Positions 1 through 6,472 of a DNA stretch of 8,491 bases are shown in pieces. Made by a program: the position numbers and the translations under genes. This DNA is from CAJWKT01 sp964465375 (GTDB lineage Bacteria > Pseudomonadota > Gammaproteobacteria > Steroidobacterales > Rariloculaceae), in assembly GCA_964465375.1 (NCBI GenBank), contig CAYXIJ010000046.1, forward strand, positions 1-8,491, given 5' to 3'. The notes under the pieces were generated by a model, which was not told where the DNA came from, ran no database searches, and worked only from the letters and a program-made list of their open reading frames with translations. Position 1 is the stretch's first letter; each line of letters opens with the position of its first letter.

Positions 1-788
1 GCAAAGCCCGTGGTTTCAACTACTAATGTGCCATCCGGCTCAAATTTTCCGATGGAATATCCAAGGGCGTCCGGTTTGTGGGACGATGGCCGTGGTGGGC
101 CATCTAGGTGTATTGTCCGATTAATTGGATACTGGTCTTTTTCCCAAAAAATTTTGTCATTCTCTCGAGTCCATTTTGTACTATAAGGATAAAAAATTAA
201 TGCTGGTATGCCCACAGGTACGCAGTCGAGTTGAGGGTCATTTCTAAGATCATATTCTGCGAGTTGGGACTGTCCTTTGGCGGTTACTGGCCAGTCCGTT
301 ATGCCGAAACCTCCCACAAGCGCTTGTTGCAGCGTGCTTACCCTTGTCCACGTACCAGAGAAATCTGTCGAAGGCTCTGACGGGGCACGGTTTGGCCTGT
401 TGCTTGCAGAGCCGCTGGGAACTCGGAATGAATAAAATATTGCTCCGTCCGGGCGTGTAACGTTGTCAATGAGTCCAAATTTTTTCTCCGGGTTCCGATT
501 TGGATTGGCCACCATAATGACTTCATCATCCACCTTTATAGAATTTTTTTCCCAACCGTTGCCAACTAGTCCTGCAATCGAATGTCCCTCAAAGGTCCAT
601 GTCTCTTTGGCACCGTTTTCCGTGATGGTGTCCACTACGAGATACACATGCGGACTTTGCCAGGCTACTTCAGTGACTATACCTTTTGTCTCAAAGGTAT
701 CATCAAGCATAAATGGAGCACGTGAATGATGCGATTGAACTAGCAGCGGAAGAAAAAAACTTGTTACTGTGAATATAAGCCGATACAT
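1..788 (-). CDS. Secreted two-domain protein: DUF6152-like domain fused to a 'LDG...VETT' domain (3' end off window)
   Basis: The frame is open from ATG at 788 to the left edge (262 complete codons plus two bases), so the C-terminus is missing. Residues 1-19 form a hydrophobic signal peptide ending just before S19-H20-H21-S22. Residues 20-122 resemble DUF6152 proteins: SHHS, GIVTEV (36-41), SPH (45-47), a W-T-F-E stretch (64-67), NPNRNP (95-100) and RPDG (112-115). A low-complexity Ser/Pro/Asn/Arg linker follows (about 124-141). The second domain starts at F143-S-G-T-W and includes a Cys (189), RTIHLDG (224-230), GYSIGKFE (243-250) and LVVETTGF (255-262). These two halves match, in order, the separate proteins at 5919-6338 and 5194-5919. 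A periplasmic location is inferred; no catalytic function is known to me. It lies 105 bp downstream of the isomerase ORF on the same strand and could share its transcript. Confidence 0.82.
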   Translation of the reverse strand, partial: MYRLIFTVTSFFLPLLVQSHHSRAPFMLDDTFETKGIVTEVAWQSPHVYLVVDTITENGAKETWTFEGHSIAGLVGNGWEKNSIKVDDEVIMVANPNRNPEKKFGLIDNVTRPDGAIFYSFRVPSGSASNRPNRAPSEPSTDFSGTWTRVSTLQQALVGGFGITDWPVTAKGQSQLAEYDLRNDPQLDCVPVGIPALIFYPYSTKWTRENDKIFWEKDQYPINRTIHLDGPPRPSSHKPDALGYSIGKFEPDGTLVVETTGF

Positions 789-893
789 AATATTGCGTGA
801 CCTCGATTATCAAAAAGCGTTTTTAAAACACTTGTTTCGGAACAGCTGAACAAATTTGGTACCCTTTCTCTTATGTACTACGGTTTTGATTTC

Positions 894-1844
894 TCATTGG
901 TTTTGTCGAAAGGCTCGTACCTGGGAATTCCAGCTCTCCTCAATATTCTCCATGGCATCAATTGTTTGATTGTGTTTGTCTAGTACTGTCCGGTATTGCT
1001 CTTCACTGAGTTCTTCTCCATCGAGTATTTCAGAAAGGCATTCAACGTAAACATTGCTAGCTTCCACATACGCTTTGACAGTTGCTTGTGCTTGTACCAT
1101 TACATCCAGGGTAGAGCTTTCCCCCTCGGGAATCACTGGAAGACGGTCAGGGACAGCGCAGCGGTTGGTTACTTGTGGAAGTTCAATTTCTTGAGCAACC
1201 TGCGGGAAGTGTTCTCGATAAATCGCACGTGCGCTCTCGTAGTTTTTTTGACGGCTATCACTAACCCGGAAAAAATCTTCCAGAGCCAGCTTAGCCGTGC
1301 TGGGCCGTCCTAATGTAATAGCATTTTCAGCTTCCGAAAAAAGCATATCAGGCTCCATGGAGCCACAGGCGATCCGGTACTGAAGGAACCAATCCGCAGC
1401 TACCTCCAGGTCNNNNNNNNNNNNNNNNNNNNNNNNNNNNNNNNNNNNNNNNNNNNNNNNNNNNNNNNNNNNNNNNNNNNNNNNNNNNNNNNNNNNNNNN
1501 NNNNNNNNNNNNGTCCGCGCTGCTGAAATGGTGCCACGATTGTTGCTGCGGCCATTAAATGATTCATTCTCAATGGGTGCAGCAGTTTGCTTTTTGCGTA
1601 AATCCCGGTCGAATCCGCCCCCTTGCACGACGAATCCGGCAATAACGCGATGAAACACAGTATCTGAATAGAAACCCTGATTTACATAGTCAAGAAAATT
1701 CGCTACATGCTTAGGTGCTTCTTCTTCAAGAAGCTCGATATCGAATCGACCCAGGTCGGTACATACGGATATGTCCTCCGCATAGGCAGCAGGCTGGACG
1801 CTGCCCAGGCAAGACAGCAGGCATGCTGTTAATCTCAGCTTCAC
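894..1844 (-). CDS. Secreted cyclophilin-type peptidyl-prolyl isomerase, interrupted by an assembly gap; C-terminal helical region possibly the same protein
   Basis: Cyclophilins catalyse cis-trans isomerisation of X-Pro bonds; the signal peptide (about residues 1-22, cleavage after AYA) places this one in the periplasm. The start is GTG at 1844, chosen because the signal peptide begins there; no clear Shine-Dalgarno is visible. The cyclophilin core is seen up to residue 110: ISVCTDLGRFDIEL, FHRVIAGFVVQGGG (64-77, with the catalytic-type Arg66 and Gln74) and NRGTISAAR (102-110). The gap of 100 Ns then removes the rest of the domain, including the usual SQFFI segment. After the gap, 172 residues in the same frame are predominantly helical: a DLEVAADWFLQYRIA segment resembling a TPR-type helix pair, then a long charged tail with conserved-looking Cys. 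About 75-80 cyclophilin residues are missing, more than 33 codons can hold, so the frame agreement across the gap proves nothing. It may be one fusion protein or two genes. Confidence 0.7.
   Translation of the reverse strand: MKLRLTACLLSCLGSVQPAAYAEDISVCTDLGRFDIELLEEEAPKHVANFLDYVNQGFYSDTVFHRVIAGFVVQGGGFDRDLRKKQTAAPIENESFNGRSNNRGTISAARXXXXXXXXXXXXXXXXXXXXXXXXXXXXXXXXXXDLEVAADWFLQYRIACGSMEPDMLFSEAENAITLGRPSTAKLALEDFFRVSDSRQKNYESARAIYREHFPQVAQEIELPQVTNRCAVPDRLPVIPEGESSTLDVMVQAQATVKAYVEASNVYVECLSEILDGEELSEEQYRTVLDKHNQTIDAMENIEESWNSQVRAFRQNQ
1413..1512. other. Assembly gap of exactly 100 Ns
   Basis: Exactly 100 consecutive Ns, a conventional placeholder for a scaffold join of unknown size. It falls inside the isomerase ORF. 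The real missing sequence is probably longer, since the cyclophilin domain needs more residues than 33 codons provide. Confidence 0.98.
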
Positions 1845-1919
1845 GGTTTTGATAATCTAGCTTTATTTTTTTATTACTGTAAGCATAGATTACCCTTTGA
1901 GCAAGTTGTTCGCCACGCA

Positions 1920-3257
1920 TCAGCTGGATTGTTTTTTCTGTTCCGCCCACCATTTAAGTCTTTCCGCGATACTTTTCTCATAGCCCTGTTCAGTGGGTTC
2001 GTACCATTTTTCAGTCCGTAGCACTTCAGGAAGATATTCCTGCCCGGCCGCATTGCCTCCTTCATCATGGTCGTACCGATATCCTTTTTTGTAACCAAGT
2101 GCCTTCATGAGTGTGGTAGGGGCATTCCGGATATGAAGGGGCACGGGCTCTGCCGGATACTCCTTGGCCGCATTTTGAGCTCGACCCCACGCTTCATACA
2201 CACGGTTGGATTTCGGTGCTGCAGCGAGATAGATGACGGCTTCGGCCATGGCAAGCTCGCCCTCGGGAGAGCCCAGGAAGTGATAGGCGTCCTTGCTCGA
2301 GAGTGCCATTGTTAACGCTTGAGGATCGGCTAACCCTATATCCTCTATGGCCATCCGCACGATCCGTCTTGCCAGATAGAGAGGATCTTCCCCGCCCTCG
2401 ATCATTCGCGCAAGCCAGTAAAGAGCGCCCTCTACATCGCCACCCCTGACTGCTTTGTGCAGGGCCGAAATCAGGTTGTAATGCTCTTCCCCTGTCTTGT
2501 CGTAACGGGCGACGCGTTTTTCGAGTACCAACTCTATGCATTCGGCCGAAATGGTTTTGGGCAGTGACGGCAGGGAAGTGATGTGATCCCAGGCAGCTTC
2601 GGTACAATTTAATGCTCGCCGGGCATCACCGTCGGCGTAGCGTGTAACTAGGTCAATGGCATCTTCATCGATATCTGGCGACACAATGCCGGTCGGCAGA
2701 TCGTTTGCTAGCATTTGTAGAGCTCTTTTGATAATCGATTTGAGATGTACGGGTGCTAGAGGTTTGAGAACGAATACACGAAGGCGTGAGAGCAGGGCGG
2801 AATTGATTTCGAATGATGGATTTTCCGTGGTGGCACCCACCAGTGTGATTACACCTTCCTCAACCCAGGGCAAAAATGCATCCTGCTGGGCCTTGTTAAA
2901 GCGGTGAATTTCATCGCAGAAAAGAATGGTACTTTTGCCCTTAAGGTCACGACGCTGCTGTGCTTCCTGAATAATGGCGCGTACTCGCGGCAAGCCTTCC
3001 GTTACAGCACTAAAACTTTCAAAGTTTCGGTCTGTGTAATTAGCGATGATTCTGGCAAGGGTAGTTTTTCCGGAGCCTGGCGGGCCCCAAAAAACCATGC
3101 TACCAACAGCACCGCGCTGTATTGTTTCGCGCAGAGGGCTTCCGGGTTCGAGCAGATGTTCTTGTCCTAGAAAATCTTCAAACCTTGTAGGGCGCATGCG
3201 GTGTGCCAGTGGGATTTCCTGATCCCCAGTGTCTGAGAATAGGGGCTCTGTAGTCAT
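1920..3257 (-). CDS. rarA: Replication-associated recombination protein A (RarA/MgsA), AAA+ ATPase
   Basis: RarA is a cytoplasmic clamp-loader-like AAA+ ATPase that acts at stalled replication forks and at double-strand DNA ends, with links to SSB. At 445 residues it is full length for the family. Visible motifs, in order: the N-terminal box LAHRMRPTRFEDFLGQEHLL (17-36), Walker A GPPGSGKT (58-65), Walker B ILFCDEIHRF (111-120), sensor 1 GATTENPSFE (141-150), the arginine-finger region SRLR (157-160) and sensor 2 GDARRALN (210-217). The C-terminal tetramerisation part (AVRGGDVEGALYWLARM, then EDIGLADPQAL and YPAEPVPLHIRNAPT) is also present. ATG at 3257 gives the normal N-terminus; upstream there is only a weak GAG-type ribosome site. 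It is divergent from the rhomboid gene. The isomerase ORF lies 75 bp downstream on the same strand. None of the usual lolA, crcB or serS neighbours is seen. Confidence 0.97.
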   Translation of the reverse strand: MTTEPLFSDTGDQEIPLAHRMRPTRFEDFLGQEHLLEPGSPLRETIQRGAVGSMVFWGPPGSGKTTLARIIANYTDRNFESFSAVTEGLPRVRAIIQEAQQRRDLKGKSTILFCDEIHRFNKAQQDAFLPWVEEGVITLVGATTENPSFEINSALLSRLRVFVLKPLAPVHLKSIIKRALQMLANDLPTGIVSPDIDEDAIDLVTRYADGDARRALNCTEAAWDHITSLPSLPKTISAECIELVLEKRVARYDKTGEEHYNLISALHKAVRGGDVEGALYWLARMIEGGEDPLYLARRIVRMAIEDIGLADPQALTMALSSKDAYHFLGSPEGELAMAEAVIYLAAAPKSNRVYEAWGRAQNAAKEYPAEPVPLHIRNAPTTLMKALGYKKGYRYDHDEGGNAAGQEYLPEVLRTEKWYEPTEQGYEKSIAERLKWWAEQKKQSS

Positions 3258-3330
3258 TTGTAGCTCGAATCAACTTAATGGGCTAAAGATTATGATAACT
3301 TTAAAGCGATAGCTGGTAGGTAATTAATTA
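3258..3330. promoter_or_regulatory. Divergent promoter region between rarA and the rhomboid gene
   Basis: This 73-bp AT-rich spacer separates two divergent starts, so it should hold promoters for one or both genes. A TATGAT hexamer at 3291-3296 could be a plus-strand -10 box, but no convincing -35 is seen at the right distance. TAGGTAAT near 3319 is a weak ribosome site for the rhomboid gene. Confidence 0.35.
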
Positions 3331-4110
3331 ATGTTTCCAATTCGTGACGACAATCCCCATTTTTTGGTTCCTTATGCAACCTACTGCATTATTTTTCTTA
3401 ATGTTATTGGTTGGATTTTTTTCCAAGGTATGGGTATAGAGCCGGCACTCTCAAAGTCCGTGTGCAACTGGGGTCTCATTCCGGGAGAGTTATTACAAAC
3501 GGTCCCCGCAGGAACCCGTTTTCAGGTAGGGCCTAGTAGTGTTTGTGTGTTGGGATCGGTTCCGGGCTGGCATACCATAATTACTTCTATGTTTATGCAC
3601 GGTGGCTGGCTTCACATTGCCGGAAACATGTGGTTTCTCTGGATTTTCGGTAATAATGTTGAGGATTCTATGGGGTCTGTACGCTTTATAGTTTTCTATC
3701 TGCTTTGTGGCCTGTTGGCCGCTGGGCTTCAGGCAGCGACAAATCCTGAGTCAGCTATCGCCATGGTTGGTGCATCGGGGGCAATCGGTGGGGTCATGGG
3801 TGCTTACATACTTCTATATCCCCGTGTACATGTCCACATGCTTATATTTTTCGGTTTTTTTGTCACCACCATTGCAGTACCTGCTGTTCTAATGCTTGGC
3901 TACTGGTTAGTACTTCAGCTAATTGGTGGACTTGGGGCTATGGGCTCACAGGAAGGCGGCGTAGCTTTTTGGGCCCATATAGGAGGCTTTTTAGGCGGCG
4001 CAGCACTTATATTTTTATTTCGAAATCCCCGTTTATTAGAAAAACACCCTTATCACGGGTGGTCCCGACAGAGGTTACCTACTCGAAGCTGGAAGAAAAT
4101 AAGTGGTTAG
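3331..4110 (+). CDS. Rhomboid family intramembrane serine protease
   Basis: Rhomboids are inner-membrane proteases that cleave transmembrane segments of substrates using a Ser-His dyad within the bilayer. The 259-residue protein starts with FPIRDDNP (2-9), a common beginning in this subfamily, followed by the first membrane segment (about 14-32). A long loop follows (about 33-79). The HGGWLHIAGNMWFLWIFGNN stretch (90-109) holds the His95-xxx-Asn99 pair that helps form the oxyanion hole. GASGAIGG (147-154) carries the catalytic Ser149. AHIGGFLGG (215-223) in the last membrane helix carries the catalytic His216. Six membrane segments can be placed. A basic tail of about 30 residues follows the last helix and is cytoplasmic by the positive-inside rule. 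All active-site residues are present, so an active enzyme is expected; the substrate cannot be told. The stop is only 15 bp from the convergent stop of the next gene. Confidence 0.95.
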   Translation: MFPIRDDNPHFLVPYATYCIIFLNVIGWIFFQGMGIEPALSKSVCNWGLIPGELLQTVPAGTRFQVGPSSVCVLGSVPGWHTIITSMFMHGGWLHIAGNMWFLWIFGNNVEDSMGSVRFIVFYLLCGLLAAGLQAATNPESAIAMVGASGAIGGVMGAYILLYPRVHVHMLIFFGFFVTTIAVPAVLMLGYWLVLQLIGGLGAMGSQEGGVAFWAHIGGFLGGAALIFLFRNPRLLEKHPYHGWSRQRLPTRSWKKISG

Positions 4111-4125
4111 ACTGGAGGATCCCAT

Positions 4126-4389
4126 TTAAGACTTTGTCTTCTTCGGTATCGTTACTAGGTTGACACGAGCACGCTTGCCGAATCTTCGCTGATTCAGCTG
4201 ATCGACGACCTCTGCAACTGCGCTTTTTACAGCACTTAGAGCGCCCTGCCGGTAACCCCGAATAATATTTGGGCCCTGTGCAATCACGTAATGGTACCAG
4301 TCAGACCCCTCCGTTCCGGGTGGGGGATCTGTTTTTTCCACTGACACAATCTCGTAGGAGCTGCTTGCCGTTACCGACTCATCAGACAT
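4126..4389 (-). CDS. Small conserved-looking protein of unknown function (87 aa)
   Basis: A longer reading from ATG at 4422 is possible, but ATG at 4389 has a near-perfect GGAGGG six bases upstream (4396-4401), so the 87-residue form is preferred. The protein is soluble, with no signal peptide or membrane segment. The N-terminus is Ser/Thr-rich and probably flexible (1-12), followed by an acidic/proline stretch (TDPPPGTEGSD, 20-30), a core WYHYVIAQGPNIIRGYRQG (31-49), a predicted helix (50-68) ending LNQRR (65-69), and a basic tail ending IPKKTKS. The aromatic/glycine core followed by a helix and basic tail could suit a small nucleic-acid-binding protein, but that is a guess. I do not recognise an assigned family. 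It converges on the rhomboid gene with 15 bp between stops. Its upstream region is long and free of genes, so it probably has its own promoter. Confidence 0.78.
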   Translation of the reverse strand: MSDESVTASSSYEIVSVEKTDPPPGTEGSDWYHYVIAQGPNIIRGYRQGALSAVKSAVAEVVDQLNQRRFGKRARVNLVTIPKKTKS

Positions 4390-4395
4390 AAGCAA

Positions 4396-4401
4396 CCCTC
4401 C
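4396..4401 (-). promoter_or_regulatory. Strong Shine-Dalgarno (GGAGGG) fixing the start at 4389
   Basis: On the minus strand GGAGGG is followed by six bases and then ATG (4389). This is the best ribosome site in the window and decides against the upstream in-frame ATG at 4422. Confidence 0.8.
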
Positions 4402-4498
4402 ATACGGGACTATTTTTGTCATCAGGCGAGAGAATAGGAAGTGTGTAGCACACGGATCACTCCTGGTCTTGGTAACCTAAAAAGGGAAAATAAGCAGA

Positions 4499-4534
4499 GG
4501 GATTATTGTATCCCGAAAAGTTGCAGTCTCGGGA
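4499..4534. repeat. Overlapping, mutually exclusive inverted repeats
   Basis: GGGAT (4499-4503) pairs with ATCCC (4510-4514) around a 6-nt loop. The same central arm, TCCCGA (4511-4516), pairs perfectly with TCGGGA (4529-4534) around a 12-nt loop. Only one hairpin can form at a time. On the minus strand this lies about 110-145 nt upstream of the small gene at 4389 and could be a leader switch; neither arm is followed by a clear U tract in that direction. Chance cannot be excluded. Confidence 0.45.
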
Positions 4535-4616
4535 ATTGTTTTAATTGGGGCCCCAAAAAAACTAAAAAAAGAACGATCATGCTTTAATGTTTTTTTGCTC
4601 ATTTATATACAATTAG

Positions 4617-4636
4617 AAGAATTTAAAAGAATTTAA
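4617..4636. repeat. Perfect 10-bp tandem duplication (AAGAATTTAA x2)
   Basis: AAGAATTTAA occurs twice head to tail (4617-4626 and 4627-4636). The period is close to one helical turn, within an AT-rich stretch containing short A tracts, so it may be bent DNA or a replication slip. No protein site is recognised. Confidence 0.8.
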
Positions 4637-4728
4637 ACGCTAAATAAGTAAATTTGCACGTTATTGACTCTATATTATCCGGATGTAACTTTTTCGCTGG
4701 TAATCCCCTACAAATCCGCAACATCAGG

Positions 4729-4753
4729 CTGGACCGTTACACGGTTTTTCCAG
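4729..4753 (-). terminator. Hairpin just downstream of the DUF2237 gene, possible terminator without U tract
   Basis: CTGG-ACCGT (4729-4737) pairs with ACGGT and CCAG (4741-4745 and 4750-4753) around a TAC loop, with an unpaired TTTT on one side. It begins 15 nt after the DUF2237 stop on the minus strand. No run of T follows on that strand, so an intrinsic terminator is doubtful; it could protect the 3' end of the message. Confidence 0.3.
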
Positions 4754-4768
4754 GGATGGCTGGGATTC

Positions 4769-5140
4769 TTAGATTAAATCAACGGCGAATTTTTTTAGAA
4801 GGTTTAAGGGAACGATCTCGAGCGCACGCCTATGTGTTCCACTGAGCACCACCCTCGGCGCCATTCCATTTTTATGGGCTTCTAGCCAGCGTGCTGCGCA
4901 CAAGCACCACCGGTCACCGGGATATAGGCCGGGGAAATTGAATTCAGGTATGGGTGTAGAGAGATCATTGCCATGAGCCCGTGAAAAATCCAGAAAATCC
5001 CGGGTTATCTCTATGCAAACCGTATGAGAGCCGAGATCCTGATCTCCGGTATTGCAGCATCCATCGCGGAAAAATCCTGTCATCGGGCTGGTGTTGCAGG
5101 TTTCCAGCGTTTCTCCAAAGACGTTAACAGGTTGATCCAT
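4769..5140 (-). CDS. DUF2237 family protein
   Basis: This small soluble protein (123 residues from ATG at 5140) matches DUF2237, a widespread bacterial family of unknown biochemical role. Diagnostic stretches are NVFGETLETC (6-15), TGFFRDGCCNTG (21-32), LGSHTVC (36-42), FPGLYPGDRWCLCAARW (69-85) and THRRALEIV (102-110). Six cysteines (15, 28, 29, 42, 79, 81) sit in these blocks, suggesting metal binding or redox use, which is inference. A TTG two codons upstream (5146) is an alternative start; neither has a clear ribosome site, and ATG is preferred for family length. The gene is 53 bp downstream of the secreted protein gene at 5194-5919 on the same strand, so co-transcription is possible, though the product is cytoplasmic and the link may be only positional. 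Confidence 0.93.
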   Translation of the reverse strand: MDQPVNVFGETLETCNTSPMTGFFRDGCCNTGDQDLGSHTVCIEITRDFLDFSRAHGNDLSTPIPEFNFPGLYPGDRWCLCAARWLEAHKNGMAPRVVLSGTHRRALEIVPLNLLKKFAVDLI

Positions 5141-5193
5141 ACTCAAGAACTATCTTTAATAATCCGCTGTGATTGTAGTTTCTGTACAAAATT

Positions 5194-5919
5194 TTACTGT
5201 AACCCCTCCCGGCCAGGCGCTCCCCCTTCCCATTCTATAACTTCGCAGTCATATTCAAAATTAAACTGGTCAGCATAGGAATCTGGCAGCTTTTTAAAAC
5301 TTATCGATCGGACCAATGGTTCGTTAAGGTATTCAGGGTCGTCCACCTTTGTAATTATTGTTAGGTAGCTAGAGTCATGCAAAAGAAAGTGTTCTGTCAT
5401 GACTGCATTTTCGCTGTAAGGTACCCCATTGCGGCGATGGTAATAGGGCGTCATATGTGTAGTCGTAACTGTAAGAATTTCACTTTCCCAGCTACCCACT
5501 GAGTGACCTAAGCCAGTGTGTTCTTCGCTGGACGGTAAGCGTCCATCAAGATAAATTTTTCGCTCCTGTGCTTCTAGTTCAATTCGAATCAAAAGTGTAT
5601 CTGTATCTTCGTACAAAAACTGTCTGGCAAAGGGTGCCCGCATGACGTAAGCGGCACCATGATTCCTGCATTGATTTTCCGGCTTATAGTAGTCGTTTGG
5701 GTCAAAGGCCATTGCTGCATTAATTGCTTTTTCATTGAGAGGTAGCCCGCCAATTTCTCCTGGCTCAGGTCCCCAAAGCCGCATTCGAAATTCTTCGTGT
5801 GGTAACCACATCCAATAGCCGGTGATATCGGGTGCTCCATCTTGGCCCAAGGATGTCATCGATAGCCCAAACCCTACCAAAAACGTGACTAGCAAATAAA
5901 TTGTTTTGGCCGCTTTCAT
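5194..5919 (-). CDS. Secreted protein of unknown function, stand-alone version of the C-terminal domain of the 1-788 gene
   Basis: A 241-residue protein with a signal peptide (KAAKTIYLLVTFLVGFGLS, cleavage about residue 25), so probably periplasmic. The mature part starts DITGYW (31-36) and contains a Cys (84), a hydrophobic FLYEDTDTLLIRIELE strand pair (101-116), KIYLDGRLPSS (121-131), GLGHSVGSWE (136-145), LTVTTTHM (149-156), SYLTIITKVDDPEYLNEPL (184-202) and a C-terminal YDCE (223-226). The order TGYW, Cys, IYLDG, GHSVGSWE, LTVTTT parallels SGTW, Cys, IHLDG, GYSIGKFE, LVVETT in the fused gene at 1-788. Alternating hydrophobic strands suggest a beta-rich fold, possibly ligand-binding; no catalytic motif is recognised. 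Its ATG shares one base with the TAA of the upstream DUF6152 gene and lacks a good ribosome site, so translation is probably coupled. Confidence 0.85.
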   Translation of the reverse strand: MKAAKTIYLLVTFLVGFGLSMTSLGQDGAPDITGYWMWLPHEEFRMRLWGPEPGEIGGLPLNEKAINAAMAFDPNDYYKPENQCRNHGAAYVMRAPFARQFLYEDTDTLLIRIELEAQERKIYLDGRLPSSEEHTGLGHSVGSWESEILTVTTTHMTPYYHRRNGVPYSENAVMTEHFLLHDSSYLTIITKVDDPEYLNEPLVRSISFKKLPDSYADQFNFEYDCEVIEWEGGAPGREGLQ

Positions 5920-6338
5920 TATTTGGGTAGATTCAAAAGATCATGTAGTTGTCTTGGGTCCATACCATATAGTAGTTGATCATCCGGCCTATAGATTCCA
6001 CCTTTTTGGCCAAGTCCACAGGATTTTCCCCCGTCTCTAGCGGGATTGCAGGTGACTATTAAATCATCTCCCGGTCCAATAGTATTTTTATCCATACCGC
6101 GGCCCATGAGTACCTGCATTGGCGCCATTTCTATATACCACTGTTCTGTTGTGCCACTGTCACTTGTGATTTCCAGAACTACAAAAGTATGTGGATTGCG
6201 AAAAAGAAATTCATTTACCACGCCTTCTAATAGCCACTGCTGGTCAACATCATAGATGCCCGGAAACGAATGGTGACTGTATCCGAGCGACAGTGGAATT
6301 AGAAACAACAATACAGTTCGAGCCAGACAGGTTTTCAC
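5919..6338 (-). CDS. DUF6152 family secreted protein, partner of the overlapping downstream gene
   Basis: A 139-residue secreted protein. The start is GTG at 6338, with AGGA about nine bases upstream, giving a signal peptide (1-20) that ends just before S21-H22-H23-S24. Family features follow: LEGVVNEF (37-44), RNPH (47-50), W67-Y-I-E, a Gly-Pro-Gly-Asp turn (88-91), NPARDGG (98-104) and a short C-terminal extension (about 116-139) with YGMDPRQLHDLL. The fold is probably a small beta barrel. Two cysteines (97, 107) could pair in the oxidising periplasm. The stop overlaps the next start by one base (TAATG), the tightest coupling in the window. The two domains are joined in one chain in the 1-788 gene, so the pair probably acts as a complex. 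Upstream is a divergent spacer shared with the selenoprotein candidate. Biochemical function unknown. Confidence 0.88.
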   Translation of the reverse strand: MKTCLARTVLLFLIPLSLGYSHHSFPGIYDVDQQWLLEGVVNEFLFRNPHTFVVLEITSDSGTTEQWYIEMAPMQVLMGRGMDKNTIGPGDDLIVTCNPARDGGKSCGLGQKGGIYRPDDQLLYGMDPRQLHDLLNLPK

Positions 6339-6472
6339 TATACTAATCCTAGGCCTTTTTCTCGAGTATACCTATCAGGCCTTATGATGGGGATGGTATT
6401 TGCATCTACTTATGTCTGGCCGTCTGATGGGGGATAGGGTAGTCTGTCGCGCGTAATTTCAACTAGGTACAA
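6339..6472. promoter_or_regulatory. Divergent promoter region between the DUF6152 pair and the CMD-like gene
   Basis: This 134-bp spacer separates divergent starts and should carry promoters in both directions. Visible elements are two AGGCCTT copies (about 6350 and 6378), CTCGAG next to GTATAC (6361-6371), and repeated GTCTG words. None is a recognised operator. TAGG near 6463 is a modest ribosome site for the plus-strand gene. Confidence 0.3.

Larger units (their letters stand above)
4390..4768. other. Gene-free AT-rich intergenic region
   Basis: No credible coding frame on either strand; the short plus-strand ORF starting at 4654 mostly overlaps the DUF2237 gene antisense and has no family character. 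The region holds the ribosome site of the small gene, two overlapping and mutually exclusive inverted repeats (4499-4534), a 12-bp palindrome TTGGGGCCCCAA (4545-4556) flanked by an A-rich tract, a 10-bp tandem duplication (4617-4636) and a hairpin near the end of DUF2237 (4729-4753). On the minus strand a TATATAA stretch near 4602-4608 could be a -10 element for the small gene, without a good -35. No tRNA or known RNA was recognised. Confidence 0.6.

Noticed and set aside
2067..3170. Several plus-strand ORFs opposite rarA
   Set aside because: They are antisense shadows of a strongly conserved gene and show no protein family features.
4126..4422. The longer 98-aa form of the small protein starting at 4422
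   Set aside because: The internal ATG at 4389 has GGAGGG with six-base spacing, while the upstream start has no comparable site.
4545..4556. 12-bp palindrome TTGGGGCCCCAA as an intrinsic terminator
   Set aside because: It has no loop as a perfect palindrome, it is followed by A rather than T on the plus strand, and the T-rich tract on the minus strand lies upstream of it, not downstream.
4654..4845. Plus-strand ORF in the intergenic region
   Set aside because: No ribosome site or family character; its second half runs antisense to the clearly real DUF2237 gene.
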